Positions 1-11,500 of a stretch of DNA of 64,000 nucleotides are shown here, in pieces; position 1 is the stretch's first letter, and the number at the start of each line of letters is the position of its first letter. Both the position numbers and the translations under genes were made by a program. The DNA is from Paenibacillus sp. 1001270B_150601_E10 (GTDB taxonomy: Bacteria; Bacillota; Bacilli; Paenibacillales; Paenibacillaceae). The stretch spans positions 1 through 64,000 of the forward strand of contig NZ_JADMOL010000012.1 of NCBI RefSeq assembly GCF_015558675.1, in the 5' to 3' direction. Under the pieces are notes generated by a model. The model saw only the letters and a list, made by a program, of their open reading frames with translations. It ran no database searches and was not told where the DNA came from.

Positions 1-134
1 ATCAAGAAGTAGAAGAACGCGGGTGCTATTAATAAGTAAAGCTCCCAGTTCTGAGCTACTCGTTTCCACAATGTGTTTTTCTTCCTAATAGGAACTCCAT
101 GTACTGGCATGGCCGTTGCTCCATTTTGCTGCAT
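1..134 (-). CDS. ABC sugar transporter permease, N-terminal fragment (LplB/YtcP-like)
   Basis: Reading the minus strand from 134 to the left edge gives 44 codons: a polar N-terminus rich in Gln, Pro and Lys, then NWELYLLIAPAFFYFL, the start of a first membrane helix. This charged-tail-then-NWELYLL pattern is typical of permeases of the LplB/YtcP branch of binding-protein-dependent sugar ABC importers. The ATG at 134 has AAGGA nine bases upstream. An in-frame ATG at 143 sits directly against that AAGGA and is less likely. The rest of the gene, and probably its partner permease and binding protein, lie beyond the left edge. The family call rests only on this short stretch. Confidence 0.65.
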   Translation of the reverse strand, partial: MQQNGATAMPVHGVPIRKKNTLWKRVAQNWELYLLIAPAFFYFL

Positions 135-143
135 TGTGTTCAT

Positions 144-762
144 TCCTTTCTTTATGGATAACGCTGATGACAATAATGAGAGTGTGTAAGATTTTAAGTG
201 ATTCTTGCCAACATCTTCATCAATGGCCAAGGATATATCTGTCATTGTTAGCGTTTACAAATTTGATTGTAGGTTTAAACAAAGAAATCGTAAATATGTT
301 GATTTCACACTAGGTCAAATGTGAACAATTCCTTATGTATCAAGGGTTATAGCCACTTTGAGCAGATAATGACAATCGAAAAAGGCCTCGAAAATGTGTT
401 GCATTTGTCTTTTTAAAGCGCCGATCATCTAACATTTACCAATATATTTCGCATATTGTTTATGCTTTTTTTATTACTTTTGCACAATTCTGGATTCATT
501 CATCATTTCTGGATGTTCCTCTTGTTCGTTTGTGATTGTCCGACCAGTTGTCCCTTATGTTTATTCGATTGTATGTTTCCATTGTCTTCACTTATAAAGG
601 GGGGGTTATCGCTCTCGCGTCCTTGTTCGTTCTTTTCCACGCGGAACTTTCGATAAGCGAACCAGTTCTTAGTTCCTGCATAGGATAAGGTCATGCTCGT
701 ACATTAGAGCAATGTGTTGGTTTTGCGCAATGGCAATTGTGCATATTTGACCTATTCTATAT
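144..762. other. non-coding region upstream of the ABC permease
   Basis: About 600 bases of AT-rich sequence with no open frame that has both a ribosome binding site and a convincing protein. It should hold the promoter of the leftward ABC operon. A small stem followed by T7 on the plus strand (about 450-477) could be a weak terminator. I recognise no operator or RNA family here. Confidence 0.5.
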
Positions 763-800
763 AAAAAAGCATGGACCAGTGATATCTGATCCATGCTTTC
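763..800 (-). terminator. intrinsic terminator after the mntH operon
   Basis: On the minus strand a stem AAGCATGGA/TCCATGCTT with a 14-base loop is followed by six T. It lies 25 bases past the stop of the small gene at 825-1145. Confidence 0.85.
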
Positions 801-824
801 TCGATCTTATTCGCTTTGCTGCCT

Positions 825-1145
825 CTATTGAACCTGTTCTCCAAAGAACATTTCATAAGCAAGTGCCGTTTGAATGCGAGATTCTTCGTTTGTCAACTTG
901 CGCACCAGTTCCATCTCGACTTCTGTAACTTCTTCGCCTTGAAAATTAATTTCTGCAATCGATGCTACAATTCGAACAATCGCCACAGCCGTATTGTCAG
1001 GTGTATACGCGATGACCTTTTGGCCCGTTGGAAAAATTCGAAGTCCTGACTTCTTCATCTTCCCGCGACCGTACTCCAACAGCTCATACAATTCCTGTTC
1101 GCTCTTGAATTTGCAAACTGAATTAAACTCCGTTTGGAATCCCAT
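825..1145 (-). CDS. small conserved-looking protein of unknown function (possibly DUF2584-like)
   Basis: A 106-residue soluble protein with no signal peptide, membrane segment or Cys motif. It begins MGFQTEFNSVCKFKSEQEL and is rich in beta-prone and charged residues. The start resembles small Bacillales proteins of the DUF2584 group, but I hold that only loosely. The ATG has GAGAGGAG at good spacing. It lies 81 bases downstream of mntH on the same strand with no terminator between, and a clear terminator follows it, so it is probably co-transcribed with the manganese transporter. No function can be read from the sequence. Confidence 0.7.
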   Translation of the reverse strand: MGFQTEFNSVCKFKSEQELYELLEYGRGKMKKSGLRIFPTGQKVIAYTPDNTAVAIVRIVASIAEINFQGEEVTEVEMELVRKLTNEESRIQTALAYEMFFGEQVQ

Positions 1146-1225
1146 TGTCGCACTCCTCTCATTACGTTCTACTTTCTATTGAAACATGGCTCAGCTATGC
1201 TCTGCAATCCAAACCTGCCATTCGA

Positions 1226-2572
1226 TCATTGAAAGGTCTGAACAATTAGAATGATATTAAGCACAATAATAACCGCTGCGACGAACCAAGCGAGAATCTT
1301 CATCCACGCAGGGCTTACGAATTCACCCATCTTCTTCTTGTCGCTTGTGAACTTCACAAGCGGTACTACCGCAAAGGGCAGTTGAAGCGACAAGATGACT
1401 TGGCTTAAGATCAAAAGATCTGCCGTACCTTTCTCTCCTGCAATAGCTGTGACAATAACGGCTGGAATGATGGCAATCAATCGTGTAATTAAACGACGCA
1501 GCCATGGGGCGAGCCGTATATTCAAAAAGCCCTCCATGACAATCTGTCCGGCAAGCGTACCAGTCAAGGTCGAGTTCTGCCCTGCTGCCAGCAGCGCAAC
1601 ACCGAATAGGATGCTTGCCAGCGTTGTCCCAAGCATTGGTGCCAGCAGGCGGTAAGCTTCGCTGATCTCTGCGACTTCAAAGTAGCCCGCTTCATGGAAG
1701 GAAGCAGCGGCGACGATCAGAATCGCCGCATTGATAAATAAGGCCATGCACAGGGCAAGCGTGGTATCCCATGTGCTGAATTTGATCGCCTCGCGTTTGC
1801 CAGCAGATGTCTGCTCGTAGGAGCGAGTCTGTACGATCGAAGAGTGCAGATACAGATTGTGCGGCATTACAGTCGCACCAAGAATCCCGATCGCAATGTA
1901 AAGCATCTGCGGATTCGTGATCAACTCGGCTGTCGGAACGAATCCGTTCATAATTCCGCCAATCGAAGGCTTTGCCCAGAACATTTCCATCAGGAAGCAT
2001 GCCCCAATGGTCGTGATCAAGATAATGACAAGCTTCTCAGTAAAGCCAAAGCCTTTATTATGAATAAATAGGATAACCAGAATATCCAGTGCTGTAATGA
2101 TCACCCCGTATAGAAGCGGAATCCCAAATAAAAGCTGCAGCGCGATCGCGGAACCGATCACCTCAGCAAGGTCACAGGCTGCAATCGCAAGCTCACAGAG
2201 AATCCAAAGGACAATTGATACCGGCTTGCTGTAATGATCTCGGCAGGCTTGCGCCAAGTCCTTGCCCGTTGCGATGCCGAGTCTTCCCGCCAGTGTCTGC
2301 AGTAGGATTGCCATTAGATTAGAGATAAGAATAACGGCAAGCAGCGAGTAGCCGAACATGGATCCGCCTGCCAAGTCTGTTGCCCAGTTCCCAGGATCCA
2401 TATACCCAACTGCCACGAGATAGCCTGGACCAGCAAACGCGAGAAATTTTTTCAGCCAAGATCCATGCTTCGGTACTTTAATCGATCGATACGACTCAGG
2501 AAGGGAAGGTTGTGTGCCTTGGCGTCCCCAGCCTTCTTCTTCCTGCTCGATACTTATTACTTCTGAGCTCAT
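1226..2572 (-). CDS. mntH: Nramp-family Mn(2+)/divalent metal transporter
   Basis: A 448-residue integral membrane protein that imports Mn2+ (and Fe2+) with protons across the cytoplasmic membrane. It carries the two Nramp signatures: DPGNW in helix 1 (residues 59-63) and MPHNLYLH in helix 6 (236-243), whose Asp, Asn, Met and His form the metal site. About eleven hydrophobic segments follow, the usual count. The start is the ATG at 2572, because GAGGAGGT lies just upstream; a longer frame to 2629 has no such site and would run through the promoter region. A 57-residue polar N-terminal tail precedes helix 1. MntR control would be expected for this family, but I cannot confirm an MntR box. Confidence 0.95.
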   Translation of the reverse strand: MSSEVISIEQEEEGWGRQGTQPSLPESYRSIKVPKHGSWLKKFLAFAGPGYLVAVGYMDPGNWATDLAGGSMFGYSLLAVILISNLMAILLQTLAGRLGIATGKDLAQACRDHYSKPVSIVLWILCELAIAACDLAEVIGSAIALQLLFGIPLLYGVIITALDILVILFIHNKGFGFTEKLVIILITTIGACFLMEMFWAKPSIGGIMNGFVPTAELITNPQMLYIAIGILGATVMPHNLYLHSSIVQTRSYEQTSAGKREAIKFSTWDTTLALCMALFINAAILIVAAASFHEAGYFEVAEISEAYRLLAPMLGTTLASILFGVALLAAGQNSTLTGTLAGQIVMEGFLNIRLAPWLRRLITRLIAIIPAVIVTAIAGEKGTADLLILSQVILSLQLPFAVVPLVKFTSDKKKMGEFVSPAWMKILAWFVAAVIIVLNIILIVQTFQ

Positions 2573-2614
2573 GCCGACAACCTCCTCAACTTTATTTTCA
2601 CCAACTACAATTAT

Positions 2615-2646
2615 GTTGTATAAATGCAACTTTTAGGTGTAAAGAA
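2615..2646 (-). promoter_or_regulatory. candidate mntH promoter and operator dyad
   Basis: The imperfect dyad GTTGTATAAATGCAAC (2615-2630) lies 43 bases upstream of the mntH ATG. On the minus strand a TTTACA with a 17-base spacer precedes TACAAC inside the dyad, giving a plausible but weak sigma-A promoter overlapped by the repeat. A metal-responsive repressor could bind there. It does not match a box I know well. Confidence 0.35.
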
Positions 2647-2937
2647 ACGCATGAATCGCTGCATGATGAATTCCACACAGTTCCCCATACGCATTAGCTT
2701 CTTCTCTCATTGTACTCCTCTTCATCTGGCAGTCAATGGCAGCCCTCTTCCCTAGATGGGTATATCTAGAAGACGTTCAACATAACTGACAACCCCCCAT
2801 TTGTTCAAGAATACAATCGATTCAGCATTTCCATCCTTATGAAAGCAGCGTTTTCTTCTGCATCTTTCAACCCATCACTATATTACACATTTGACATATA
2901 ACTTAAAACAACAAGAGCTTAAATTAAAGATAAGGAT
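2647..2937. other. non-coding spacer, mntH upstream region
   Basis: Nearly 300 bases with no open frame worth calling and no recognisable RNA structure apart from the terminator immediately to the right. Confidence 0.5.
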
Positions 2938-2973
2938 ATAAAAAAGCCGCCTATGCTGAACATAAACGGCTCT
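2938..2973 (-). terminator. intrinsic terminator after ddl
   Basis: The minus strand shows AGCCGTTTATG/CATAGGCGGCT (11 pairs including G-U) with a five-base loop, followed by TTTTTT. It lies about 150 bases past the ddl stop. Confidence 0.75.
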
Positions 2974-3098
2974 CAATCCTTTTAGCGTGATCACACGCCA
3001 TTCTTATATATACTCACGGAAACCCTTTTTCGAGGCCAATCAAAGATGAGTAACCTCGTTTAGAGGTCAATTTATTGCCAAAATAGAATTGGAAGACC

Positions 3099-3132
3099 CT
3101 TAGAAAGCATCACTTACATATTCTATATATGG
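3099..3132 (+). repeat. dispersed ~34-bp repeat, copy A
   Basis: Shares the pattern CT(T/C)AG(A/G)AA(A/G)CA(T/G)CACTTA then ATT(C/G)TATATAT with copies at 38624 and 51750, all read on the plus strand. This copy overlaps the last codons and stop of ddl. Confidence 0.5.
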
Positions 3133-4226
3133 TAAAAAAACTTCTGCTTTGCCTCAAAGCGATCCAGCGCAAGCTCAATGAGTCGGTCCAGCAGCTCTCG
3201 ATAGGAGATGCCCGTCTCTTTCCACATAAGCGGATACATGCTGAACGGTGTAAAGCCAGGCATGGTGTTCACCTCATTGATAAACACCTGCATATCCGAG
3301 CGGCGTACAAAAAAGTCGACACGAGACAATCCCGAACCGTCGATTGCACGATAAGCGGTTACTGCCATTTCACGAATGCGGCCAGCAAGCTCTACATCAA
3401 GTGGCGCAGGAATCGCCATCTGCGACTTGCCATCAATGTACTTTGCCTTATAGTCATAGAACTCATTTGAGGAAATAATCTCTCCTGGCACGGAAGCAAT
3501 CGGCTCATCGTTGCCAAGCACACTCACTTCAACCTCGCGAGCATCCACGAACTCCTCGACGACAATCTTGCGGTCATACTTGAGTGCATAATTGACGGCA
3601 TCCACCAGTTCTGCGCGGTCGCGTGCCTTCGAGATTCCTACCGAGGAACCAAGATTCGCTGGCTTCACAAAGCATGGATACCCAAGTTCTTGCTCTGTAC
3701 GATTCAGCACTTCATCTTGATTGCGATTCCACTCGGCGGCAATAAAGTCTACATACTTGCATTGCGGCAGCCCAGCAAGATGGAATGACTGCTTCATAAA
3801 GGCCTTATCCATCCCTACAGCGGACGCCAGTACCCCAGCACCGACATAAGGAACATTCGCCATTTCAAACAAGCCTTGAATCGTTCCATCCTCCCCATTC
3901 GTTCCATGAACGAGTGGGAACATGACATCGATACAGTCTATATGGCTGTCCCGTGCAGCCTCCAAGCCGGAAAAGACCATTTCCATCGCCCTTACCGTGC
4001 CGCCCTTCGAATCCTGAAGCAGCAGTTCCTCCTTGGTGGCGAATGGCACTTCTAAGATCGATCCTACTCTCCATTGTCCTGACTTCGTAATATAGAAAGG
4101 AATAAGTTCATATTTGTCAAAGTCAAAGGCATTCATCACTGCATGCGCAGTGGATAACGATACTTCATGCTCACCTGATTTGCCGCCGTATACGATCCCG
4201 ACGCGCAGTTTGCGTTGTTGTTCCAT
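3123..4226 (-). CDS. ddl: D-alanine--D-alanine ligase
   Basis: A 367-residue cytosolic ATP-grasp enzyme that joins two D-Ala with ATP to make the dipeptide capping the peptidoglycan precursor stem. In order it shows the N-terminal GGKSGEHEVSL motif, the ATP-grasp core with CFVKPANLGSSVGISK and EEFVDAREVEVSVLG, the omega-loop EFYDYKAKY whose Tyr marks D-Ala (not D-Lac) as second substrate, and C-terminal SRVDFFV and INEVNTMPGFT metal and phosphate residues. Length is normal. The ATG at 4226 has GGAGGG upstream, so the extra ten codons of the longer frame are dropped. The last codons overlap a dispersed repeat that may have reshaped the C-terminus. An amidase gene lies upstream on the same strand. 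Confidence 0.96.
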   Translation of the reverse strand: MEQQRKLRVGIVYGGKSGEHEVSLSTAHAVMNAFDFDKYELIPFYITKSGQWRVGSILEVPFATKEELLLQDSKGGTVRAMEMVFSGLEAARDSHIDCIDVMFPLVHGTNGEDGTIQGLFEMANVPYVGAGVLASAVGMDKAFMKQSFHLAGLPQCKYVDFIAAEWNRNQDEVLNRTEQELGYPCFVKPANLGSSVGISKARDRAELVDAVNYALKYDRKIVVEEFVDAREVEVSVLGNDEPIASVPGEIISSNEFYDYKAKYIDGKSQMAIPAPLDVELAGRIREMAVTAYRAIDGSGLSRVDFFVRRSDMQVFINEVNTMPGFTPFSMYPLMWKETGISYRELLDRLIELALDRFEAKQKFFYHI

Positions 4227-4368
4227 ACGTCCCTCCGTCAGCGCTTGACGCGCCAATATCTCTTGAAGACATCCTCCTATGCTGTACTGACATTGGCCTT
4301 GCAGCTGCTAACGTTTGCGGTGCTCGCTATTCAACAGATGTTATGGTTTGTCAGGTGAACAGCTTCAT

Positions 4369-5361
4369 TTAGAAGATGTCCGCGATATGAAAAAAGCGAT
4401 AGTTCGTCGCTTCGTTCCATGCATACGAATCTTGATAATCCCAGTAGCGGTGGCGGCTGTTGTTGGTATGCGCATTGACGAGCGGCATCCCATTCAGATC
4501 GAATGCCGTGACGATGGTGCTGTGCTGATAGTTGCCATCGCCATCCCAGTCATATTGAATGACATCTCCAAGCTTCAGCTCATTCGGGCGATCCACGAGC
4601 TCAGCCCGAAGTCCACCTATATTATTTAATAGGAAGTGCTCCAAGCTGTTCGCTACTGCCCAGCTGTAGCTCCATCCTTCTTGGCCATTGATCTTGCCTC
4701 TATACCACCAGCCCGATTCTCTCTTCCCAGTATAGTCCATAGGGGCACCCCCTGCAAAGAGGCACTGCGAGACATAATTGGTGCAATCAAGCTTAAAGGT
4801 TTCAAAGCGCGGATTAGGCTCGTTCCACCACTGCTCCGCGTATTCTACCGCCTTGTCCCGACGATAATTCACTCTCCTTGTCGACCTTGATCTTCCAAGC
4901 ATGCTTGGATTCAGATAGGGCTGGGAACGGCTCTTAATAAGCACCTGCTCCTCTTCCTTCACATGCAGCATCGCTCTTCGTTCTGGCTGCTTATGCTCGA
5001 TGCTCGCAATAACCCAGCTATCGCCCTCTCTACTTAGTGTAATCCGCTCCTCTTCAATGCGTTCCTCCATCATCGAGAATCCTTGCTGATCAACGGTACG
5101 CTGGATATGAAATTCCAAATCGACAAGCACTTCCCCGTCGCCTTCATGGGTTCTTACAAGCTTTGCTTTGGTTTGGCTCTTCGTCGGTGCTGCCTCTCTC
5201 TTCCGATACCATTCCTTTAATCTGGCACTTCGTTCACTCATTCGGAGGTTGTATTCCATGTCTAAAATCGGGGCCTTCACTGCATGATGCCGGTCATCGA
5301 CCTCTTGACGGTTATGCTGATCGACATATAAATAGAGGGTATTTTTCCACGCCTGCTGCAA
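4369..5361 (-). CDS. amidase-domain (Amidase_6-type) protein, TTG start
   Basis: A 330-residue protein with no evident signal peptide. The first ~150 residues form a charged alpha/beta region. The C-terminal ~165 resemble the Amidase_6 family (NlpC/P60-like papain fold): FKLDCTNYVSQCL supplies the likely nucleophile Cys, NYQHSTIV the His, and VNAHTNNSRHR the third polar residue. Such domains are thought to cut amide bonds, often in cell-wall material, though the substrate is unknown. The start is a TTG at 5361 with AGGAGG eight bases upstream; the ATG four bases earlier is out of frame. It is followed by ddl about 140 bases on. Divergent from aconitase. Confidence 0.8.
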   Translation of the reverse strand: MQQAWKNTLYLYVDQHNRQEVDDRHHAVKAPILDMEYNLRMSERSARLKEWYRKREAAPTKSQTKAKLVRTHEGDGEVLVDLEFHIQRTVDQQGFSMMEERIEEERITLSREGDSWVIASIEHKQPERRAMLHVKEEEQVLIKSRSQPYLNPSMLGRSRSTRRVNYRRDKAVEYAEQWWNEPNPRFETFKLDCTNYVSQCLFAGGAPMDYTGKRESGWWYRGKINGQEGWSYSWAVANSLEHFLLNNIGGLRAELVDRPNELKLGDVIQYDWDGDGNYQHSTIVTAFDLNGMPLVNAHTNNSRHRYWDYQDSYAWNEATNYRFFHIADIF

Positions 5362-5477
5362 CCATCTCGCCTCCTCGTTGTTTCAAGTGATAAGAGCTTG
5401 CCCACATCCAACCTTTCATCTGACACATTGTATGCAGGAACCACCTCTGTTTAGGCATTTTTTTGCAGGAAAAGTTC

Positions 5478-5506
5478 TTTACCAATACGGAAAGAAACGG
5501 TATACT
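5478..5506 (+). promoter_or_regulatory. candidate sigma-A promoter of acnA
   Basis: TTTACC, a 17-base spacer and TATACT lie about 150 bases upstream of the aconitase ATG, giving a long leader. I saw no clear CcpC, CodY or cre box. Confidence 0.5.
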
Positions 5507-5653
5507 GAAATTGTAAATTATATTTTGAAATAGGGTTTCATCTAATGAAACATAAAGAGATACAAGGTGAACCTATGTCATTCGTAAATGAACGACACAT
5601 CTAACCACTGTTATGACAACCATCATTTACACAACCATGGAGGAGGTACATTT

Positions 5654-8380
5654 ATGGCAAGAACTGACGCATTCTCCGCTGCTCGCGAGCTGAGTGTTGG
5701 AGACAAGAATTATCGTTATTACAGTCTGGACTCGCTTACCAATCGAGGCTTTAACAACGTATCCCGTCTGCCTTTCTCGATTAAGGTGCTGCTTGAAGCT
5801 GCTATCCGTCAATTTGATGGAAGAGCGATTACGGAAGAGCACGTTCAACAGATCGCGAATTGGGCGAACGATCGTGATAACAACAAAGAGATTCCATTCA
5901 TCCCTGCGCGAATCGTCTTGCAAGACTTCACTGGTGTGCCTGTAGTCGTCGATCTCGCCGCCATGCGCGACACGGTGAAGAAGGCTGGAGGAGATCCGAA
6001 GTCCATCAACCCGCTTGTACCGGTTGACCTTGTTATCGACCACTCCGTCATGGTAGACGCATTCGGTACAAAGGATGCGCTGGATTACAATATGAACGTT
6101 GAGTTTGAACGGAATGAAGAGCGCTATCGCTTCTTGAGATGGGCACAGACTGCGTTCAATAACTTCCGTGCGGTACCTCCGGCAACGGGTATCGTTCACC
6201 AAGTAAACTTGGAATATCTCGCTTCTGTTGCTGCAACAAAGGAAGTCGATGGCGTAACAGAAGTGTTCCCTGACTCCCTCGTCGGCACAGACTCCCATAC
6301 CACCATGATCAATGGTCTTGGTGTTGTAGGCTGGGGTGTAGGCGGTATCGAGGCAGAAGCAGGAATGCTTGGCCAACCGCTCTACTTTGTTACACCAGAG
6401 GTTATCGGCTTCAAGCTGACTGGTACGCTTGCAGAAGGAGCGACAGCAACTGACCTTGCCCTGACTGTTACGCAAATGCTTCGCAAAAAGGGCGTAGTCG
6501 GCAAATTCGTTGAATTCTATGGCTCCGGCCTTGGCAGCATCAGCCTAGCTGACCGTGCTACCGTAGCCAACATGGCGCCTGAATATGGCGCAACCGTTGG
6601 TTACTTCCCTGTAGACAGCGAAACACTGAACTACATGAGAGGAACTGGCCGTTCCGAAGAGCAAATCGCACTTGTAGAGGCGTACTACCGTACACAAGGC
6701 ATGTTCCGTACTGATAAAATGGAAGATCCAATCTTCACCGATACAATTGAGCTTGATCTTGGCTCCGTTGTGCCAAGCTTGGCAGGTCCTAAGCGTCCGC
6801 AGGACCGCGTTGAGCTGTCGAACATGAAGGAAGCGTTCAACGACATTATCCGTACGCCAATCGATAAGGGCGGATACGGCTTGTCCGATGAGAAGATTCA
6901 AGAGACAGTAGCCGTAAAGCATCCGAATGGCGAAGAAACGAAGCTCGGCACAGGCGCTGTCGTTATCGCGGCGATCACAAGCTGTACGAATACATCGAAC
7001 CCAAGCGTTATGATCGGCGCAGGCTTGGTGGCGAAAAAAGCGGTTGAGCGCGGCTTGAAGAAGCCTGCTTATGTAAAGAGCAGCTTGACGCCAGGCTCCC
7101 TGGTCGTAACTGAGTATTTGCAAAAGGCAAACCTGCTTGATTCACTTGAAGCGCTCGGCTTCCACGTAGCAGGCTATGGCTGCGCAACCTGCATCGGTAA
7201 CTCCGGCCCGCTTCCGGACGAAGTGAGCCAAGCGATCGCAGACAACGATCTGACGGTAGCTGCTGTATTGTCTGGTAACCGTAACTTCGAGGGTCGCGTG
7301 CATGCGCAGGTGAAAGCGAACTACTTGGCTTCCCCTCCGCTTGTCGTAGCTTACGCGCTTGCAGGAACGGTTAATATTGACCTTGCAAACGATCCAATCG
7401 GCTATGACCAGAACAATGAGCCTGTCTATCTCAAGGATATCTGGCCATCCAATGAAGAGATCAAGCAAGCCGTTGCTCAAGCGATCACTCCGGATATGTT
7501 CCGTGAGAAGTATGAGCACATCTTTACGCAAAATGAGCGCTGGAACTCCATTCCGGTTCCGCAAGGCGAATTGTACGAGTGGGATGAGAAGTCGACTTAC
7601 ATTCAGAACCCGCCGTTCTTTGCGAATCTTGGCGATACGCTGACTGACATCCAAGACATCAAGGATGCTGGCGTGCTTGCCCTGCTTGGCGATTCTGTAA
7701 CAACAGACCACATCTCGCCTGCTGGTAATATCAAGATCGACAGCCCTGCCGGCGTGTACCTGACCGAGCATGGCGTAGAGCGCAAGGACTTCAACTCCTA
7801 CGGCTCCCGCCGCGGTAACCATGAAGTCATGATGCGCGGTACATTCGCCAATATCCGTATTCGCAACCAAGTTGCACCTGGTACGGAGGGCGGCGTTACG
7901 AAGTACCTGCCTACAGATGAAGTGATGTCCATCTATGATGCTTCCATGAAGTATCAGGCAAACGGCAAGAACCTGGTCGTTATCGCAGGTAAAGAATACG
8001 GCACAGGAAGCTCCCGCGACTGGGCGGCAAAAGGGACTTACCTCCTCGGCGTAAAAGCTGTTATCGCAGAAAGCTTTGAGCGTATTCACCGTTCCAACTT
8101 GGTAGGCATGGGCGTGCTGCCTCTTCAATTCGAAGATGGTCAAAGCTGGAGCACCCTTGGCATTACGGGAACAGAAACGTTCGGCATCGAAGGCTTGTCC
8201 AACGATGTGCAGCCAGGACAATCCCTTCGTGTCACGGCAACTCGCGAAGACGGTTCTAGCTTCGAGTTCAATACAGTTGTACGTCTGGACAGCATGGTGG
8301 ATGTGGATTACTACCACAATGGCGGTATCCTGCAAACAGTGCTTCGTCAAATGATTGCAAGTGAGCGTGCACACGCTTAA
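5654..8380 (+). CDS. acnA: aconitate hydratase A
   Basis: A 908-residue cytosolic iron-sulfur enzyme that interconverts citrate and isocitrate in the TCA cycle; in Bacillus the homologue (CitB) also binds RNA when its cluster is lost. The 4Fe-4S cysteines are visible: C444 in SCTNTSNPS, and C510 and C513 in [12 protein letters not shown]. The substrate loop motifs [14 protein letters not shown] and [13 protein letters not shown], and a C-terminal swivelling domain, complete the usual AcnA architecture and length. The ATG at 5654 has GGAGGAGGT upstream; a frame opening at 5588 lacks one. It stands alone between a candidate promoter and a strong terminator. Long reverse-strand open frames here are shadows of its codon use. 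Confidence 0.97.
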   Translation: MARTDAFSAARELSVGDKNYRYYSLDSLTNRGFNNVSRLPFSIKVLLEAAIRQFDGRAITEEHVQQIANWANDRDNNKEIPFIPARIVLQDFTGVPVVVDLAAMRDTVKKAGGDPKSINPLVPVDLVIDHSVMVDAFGTKDALDYNMNVEFERNEERYRFLRWAQTAFNNFRAVPPATGIVHQVNLEYLASVAATKEVDGVTEVFPDSLVGTDSHTTMINGLGVVGWGVGGIEAEAGMLGQPLYFVTPEVIGFKLTGTLAEGATATDLALTVTQMLRKKGVVGKFVEFYGSGLGSISLADRATVANMAPEYGATVGYFPVDSETLNYMRGTGRSEEQIALVEAYYRTQGMFRTDKMEDPIFTDTIELDLGSVVPSLAGPKRPQDRVELSNMKEAFNDIIRTPIDKGGYGLSDEKIQETVAVKHPNGEETKLGTGAVVIAAITSCTNTSNPSVMIGAGLVAKKAVERGLKKPAYVKSSLTPGSLVVTEYLQKANLLDSLEALGFHVAGYGCATCIGNSGPLPDEVSQAIADNDLTVAAVLSGNRNFEGRVHAQVKANYLASPPLVVAYALAGTVNIDLANDPIGYDQNNEPVYLKDIWPSNEEIKQAVAQAITPDMFREKYEHIFTQNERWNSIPVPQGELYEWDEKSTYIQNPPFFANLGDTLTDIQDIKDAGVLALLGDSVTTDHISPAGNIKIDSPAGVYLTEHGVERKDFNSYGSRRGNHEVMMRGTFANIRIRNQVAPGTEGGVTKYLPTDEVMSIYDASMKYQANGKNLVVIAGKEYGTGSSRDWAAKGTYLLGVKAVIAESFERIHRSNLVGMGVLPLQFEDGQSWSTLGITGTETFGIEGLSNDVQPGQSLRVTATREDGSSFEFNTVVRLDSMVDVDYYHNGGILQTVLRQMIASERAHA

Positions 8381-8425
8381 GCTTGTCGTAAAGCACTCCC
8401 GCTATCATTCATGGATCCTTTTAAA

Positions 8426-8472
8426 AAAGCAAAAAGGCTGGTACTAGGTTATACCTGGTCCAGCCTTTTTTT
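8426..8472. terminator. bidirectional intrinsic terminator between acnA and the mannosidase gene
   Basis: AAAAAGGCTGG pairs with CCAGCCTTTTT around an imperfect inner stem (AGGT/CCT). A-tracts and T-tracts on both sides let it serve acnA (plus) and the glycosidase operon (minus). Confidence 0.9.
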
Positions 8473-8511
8473 ATTCAGATAAACAACCGAGCCCATCAGT
8501 ACGCCTTCTTG

Positions 8512-11500
8512 TTATGCGATGACGAGCTTAATGCTCTTGATCTCATAAGGAAGGAACTCCAGCTTTAATTCGCCGCTTTCATTAAAGTCGAGCTCTTCCT
8601 CGATATCTTCGATAATCGTAACAAGGTAAGCATGCTCCACCCCAGCAAGCTGACCAAGCACGGCTTCACCTCTGCTGCCAGAGGATTCATAGAACCGAAG
8701 CACGTATCCCTTTCCGTCCTCTGCGGGCTTAATCGTATCCAAGATGACATGTTCACTGTCAAAGGATAGGAAGCTCGCCGTTGAAGGACGTCCAGCCGCT
8801 GATTCACCTTTCATGACACGGATGGAATGGTTCAGCTCCATGGCTTTTTGCACAACATGCCCTTGTCTCCAACTGCCTAAGTGCGGGTAAAGGGAGTATG
8901 TGAAGGTATGCACGCCTTGATCTGCCGTTTCATCCGGCCATCTTGGCGAACGGAGCAGCGACAGCCGAAGCGTGCTGCCATGTACATCATAGCCGTATTT
9001 GCAATCATTAAGCAGACTCACTCCGTAATCACCCTCTGATACATCCGCAAAGCGGTGCCCGCATACCTCATACTGCGCCTGCTGCCAGCTTGTATTGCGA
9101 TGAGTCGGGCGCTCGATCGTTCCAAATGGAATCTCATAGGTCGCATGGGTTGTGACCAGATCCACAGGGAACGAGACTTTTAACAGCTTATGGTCTTCCC
9201 TCCAATCCACAGCCGTACAGAAATCAATAACCTTACGATGCTTGTAGAAGATGATGTCTTGCTGAATCATCGAGTGGTGAAGCTGCCAAGACAAACGGAA
9301 CACATCCCTCTGCTCGCTTGAAAGGATAAGCTCTTTGTTCAATAAAGCCGGCACGGCCGCTTGCTGCTGCTCATACTTCGGATCAATATCCCACGCATCC
9401 CAATAGGTCGGCGTATCATGGAACAGCTGGAACACATTAAGGGCCTCGCCCGACTTCACCAGTTCCCGCTTCGCCTCTTTATCATACAAACGACAAAGCT
9501 CCCCATTGTCATTGAAAGCGATGAGGTAGAATGGTGTCTCCCATTCCTGCAGCGATTCTGCGACTGCTCCCGCTGCTTGAAGCGAAGGCTTACTGTCTAA
9601 AGCATTCGCAGCCGCTTGGCCCGCTTCTTCATCCTTCGTTGATTTCAGCCAGATGGTTGTATAGCCAAATGCAGGTATGCTTGGTACGTAAACCGTTAAT
9701 GAAGCGGATTTCGATTCGCCATCTGCGGCACAGTAATCGCACACAAGACGTTCTCCCTGTTCATTCCACGCGGACATATCAAGCAGTTCTTCTCCGCCTT
9801 CAATGACAACGCTCGCTTCACGTTCCCAACCAAGACTATTAAACAGCAGGTACGGCGTGCCTTCTTGTACATCCAAGCTGGATGCTGCATGGCATTCGAC
9901 TAATCCATTGACCTCTTCGATTCTTGCCTGCTTCACGATCTGCTCTAGGCCGCTATTAAGCGCTTGTTCACCTAACTCGAAGATCTTTTCATATTCACGA
10001 GCCGAGGTCTCATATACCTCAGTAATCGCCGTGCCTGGAATAATGTCATGGAATTGATTCAAGAGCAGCAGTTCCCAGCCCTGCTTCAGATCAGCGAGCC
10101 CAGTTTGCTCTATGCTAAAGGAAGCAGCATCTGCTGCTGGCAATGTACGAAGCTTGTGAGATCTGCCGTCGACTCCAGTCAGCATGCCAATTTCATATAG
10201 ACTGTTCCAAATCTCCGCCTCTCGGTACAGCACCTCCGCCTTACGGTTCCATCGCTTGTTGCGCGCGTGCGTCGTATAGGTTCCGCGATGAAGTTCCAGA
10301 TACAAGTCTCCATGCCAGGAAGGAAGATCGGCGGGTCCTTCTCCAATCCCTTCGAAGAACGTCTTGGCATTGCTATATTGCACCTTAGGAAGCGACGTCA
10401 TTAGTTCAGCACGATCCAGAATCTCGAGCATTTCACGTGTAACGCCTCCGCCTCCGTCACCGTGGCCATACAGCAGCATCTGCTCCGAATGGCGATCCTT
10501 CTGTCGGTACGAAGCCCAGTGCTCAGCAATATCCTTAGGCACGGTATGCTCATTTAACCCATGATTCAAGAAGGACAGAATGGGAGTCCCGTCAATGCCC
10601 ACCCAATGGAACAAATCATATGGGAATGCATTGGTATCATTCCAATTGAGCTTGGAGGTCATAAAATACTTCATGCCTGCTTGCTTCAGCAGCTGCGGGA
10701 GAGAAGCGCAATAGCCAAACGTATCCGGCACCCATTCCGTTACAGAGCGCTTGCCAAACTCCTTTTCATAGAAAAGCTGACCATACAAGAGCTGCCGAAC
10801 TAACGACTCACCGCTCGGGATGTTCAGATCCGGCTCAACCCACATGCCTCCGACCAGCTCCCAACGCCCATCAGCTACTCTCTCTTTGATTCGCTCATAA
10901 AGCGCAGGATAATACTCTTTCACGTAAGCATAGAGCTGTGGCTGACTTTGCGCATACTGGAACTCTGGATATTCATCCATTAGCGTCATCACCGTCGAGA
11001 ATGTGCGGCTGCACTTGCGGATCGTTTCTCTGACAGGCCATAGCCAAGCGACATCAATATGGGATTGCCCAACCATATGCATGATCCCACGCGAATCGGT
11101 ATCCATCGGATCGTCATTCTCCTGGATGCAGCTGCGAAGCTGATTCTCCAGTTCCATTACCCATGCAAAGTCTGTGCTAAGGCGGCGCTTCACCTTGCTC
11201 GCGTCCTGAATCACTTGCTTGAAGGTCTCCATTATTCGCGTACGCTTCAGGCTGCTCTCTGGAAGGAGGCGAGCCGTGTCGCGCAATACCGTCGCAGTGA
11301 ACAATAGGCTTTCCAGCGGCTTGTTCACATGAACCAGCTCACAGGAGATATGGCGAATCGGTTCATTGCGCACCTGCTTGCCGTTAAGCGGATCGATCGG
11401 CTCCGGGATCGGATCAAATAGTTCAATGGTTAAGCTTGGCTCCCATCCGATCTTGTCTACATGAAGCATGACAAAGGAGTGATTGCGATCCAAGCCATGA

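Noticed and set aside
503-694. 63-codon minus-strand frame in the left non-coding region
   Set aside because: Polar product but no ribosome site before the ATG, no homology I recognise and no terminator of its own.
5627-8374. Two long minus-strand open frames (282 and 410 codons) opposite aconitase
   Set aside because: They lie wholly inside a certain gene, have no ribosome sites and give Cys/Arg/His-rich nonsense. They come from the strong codon bias of acnA.
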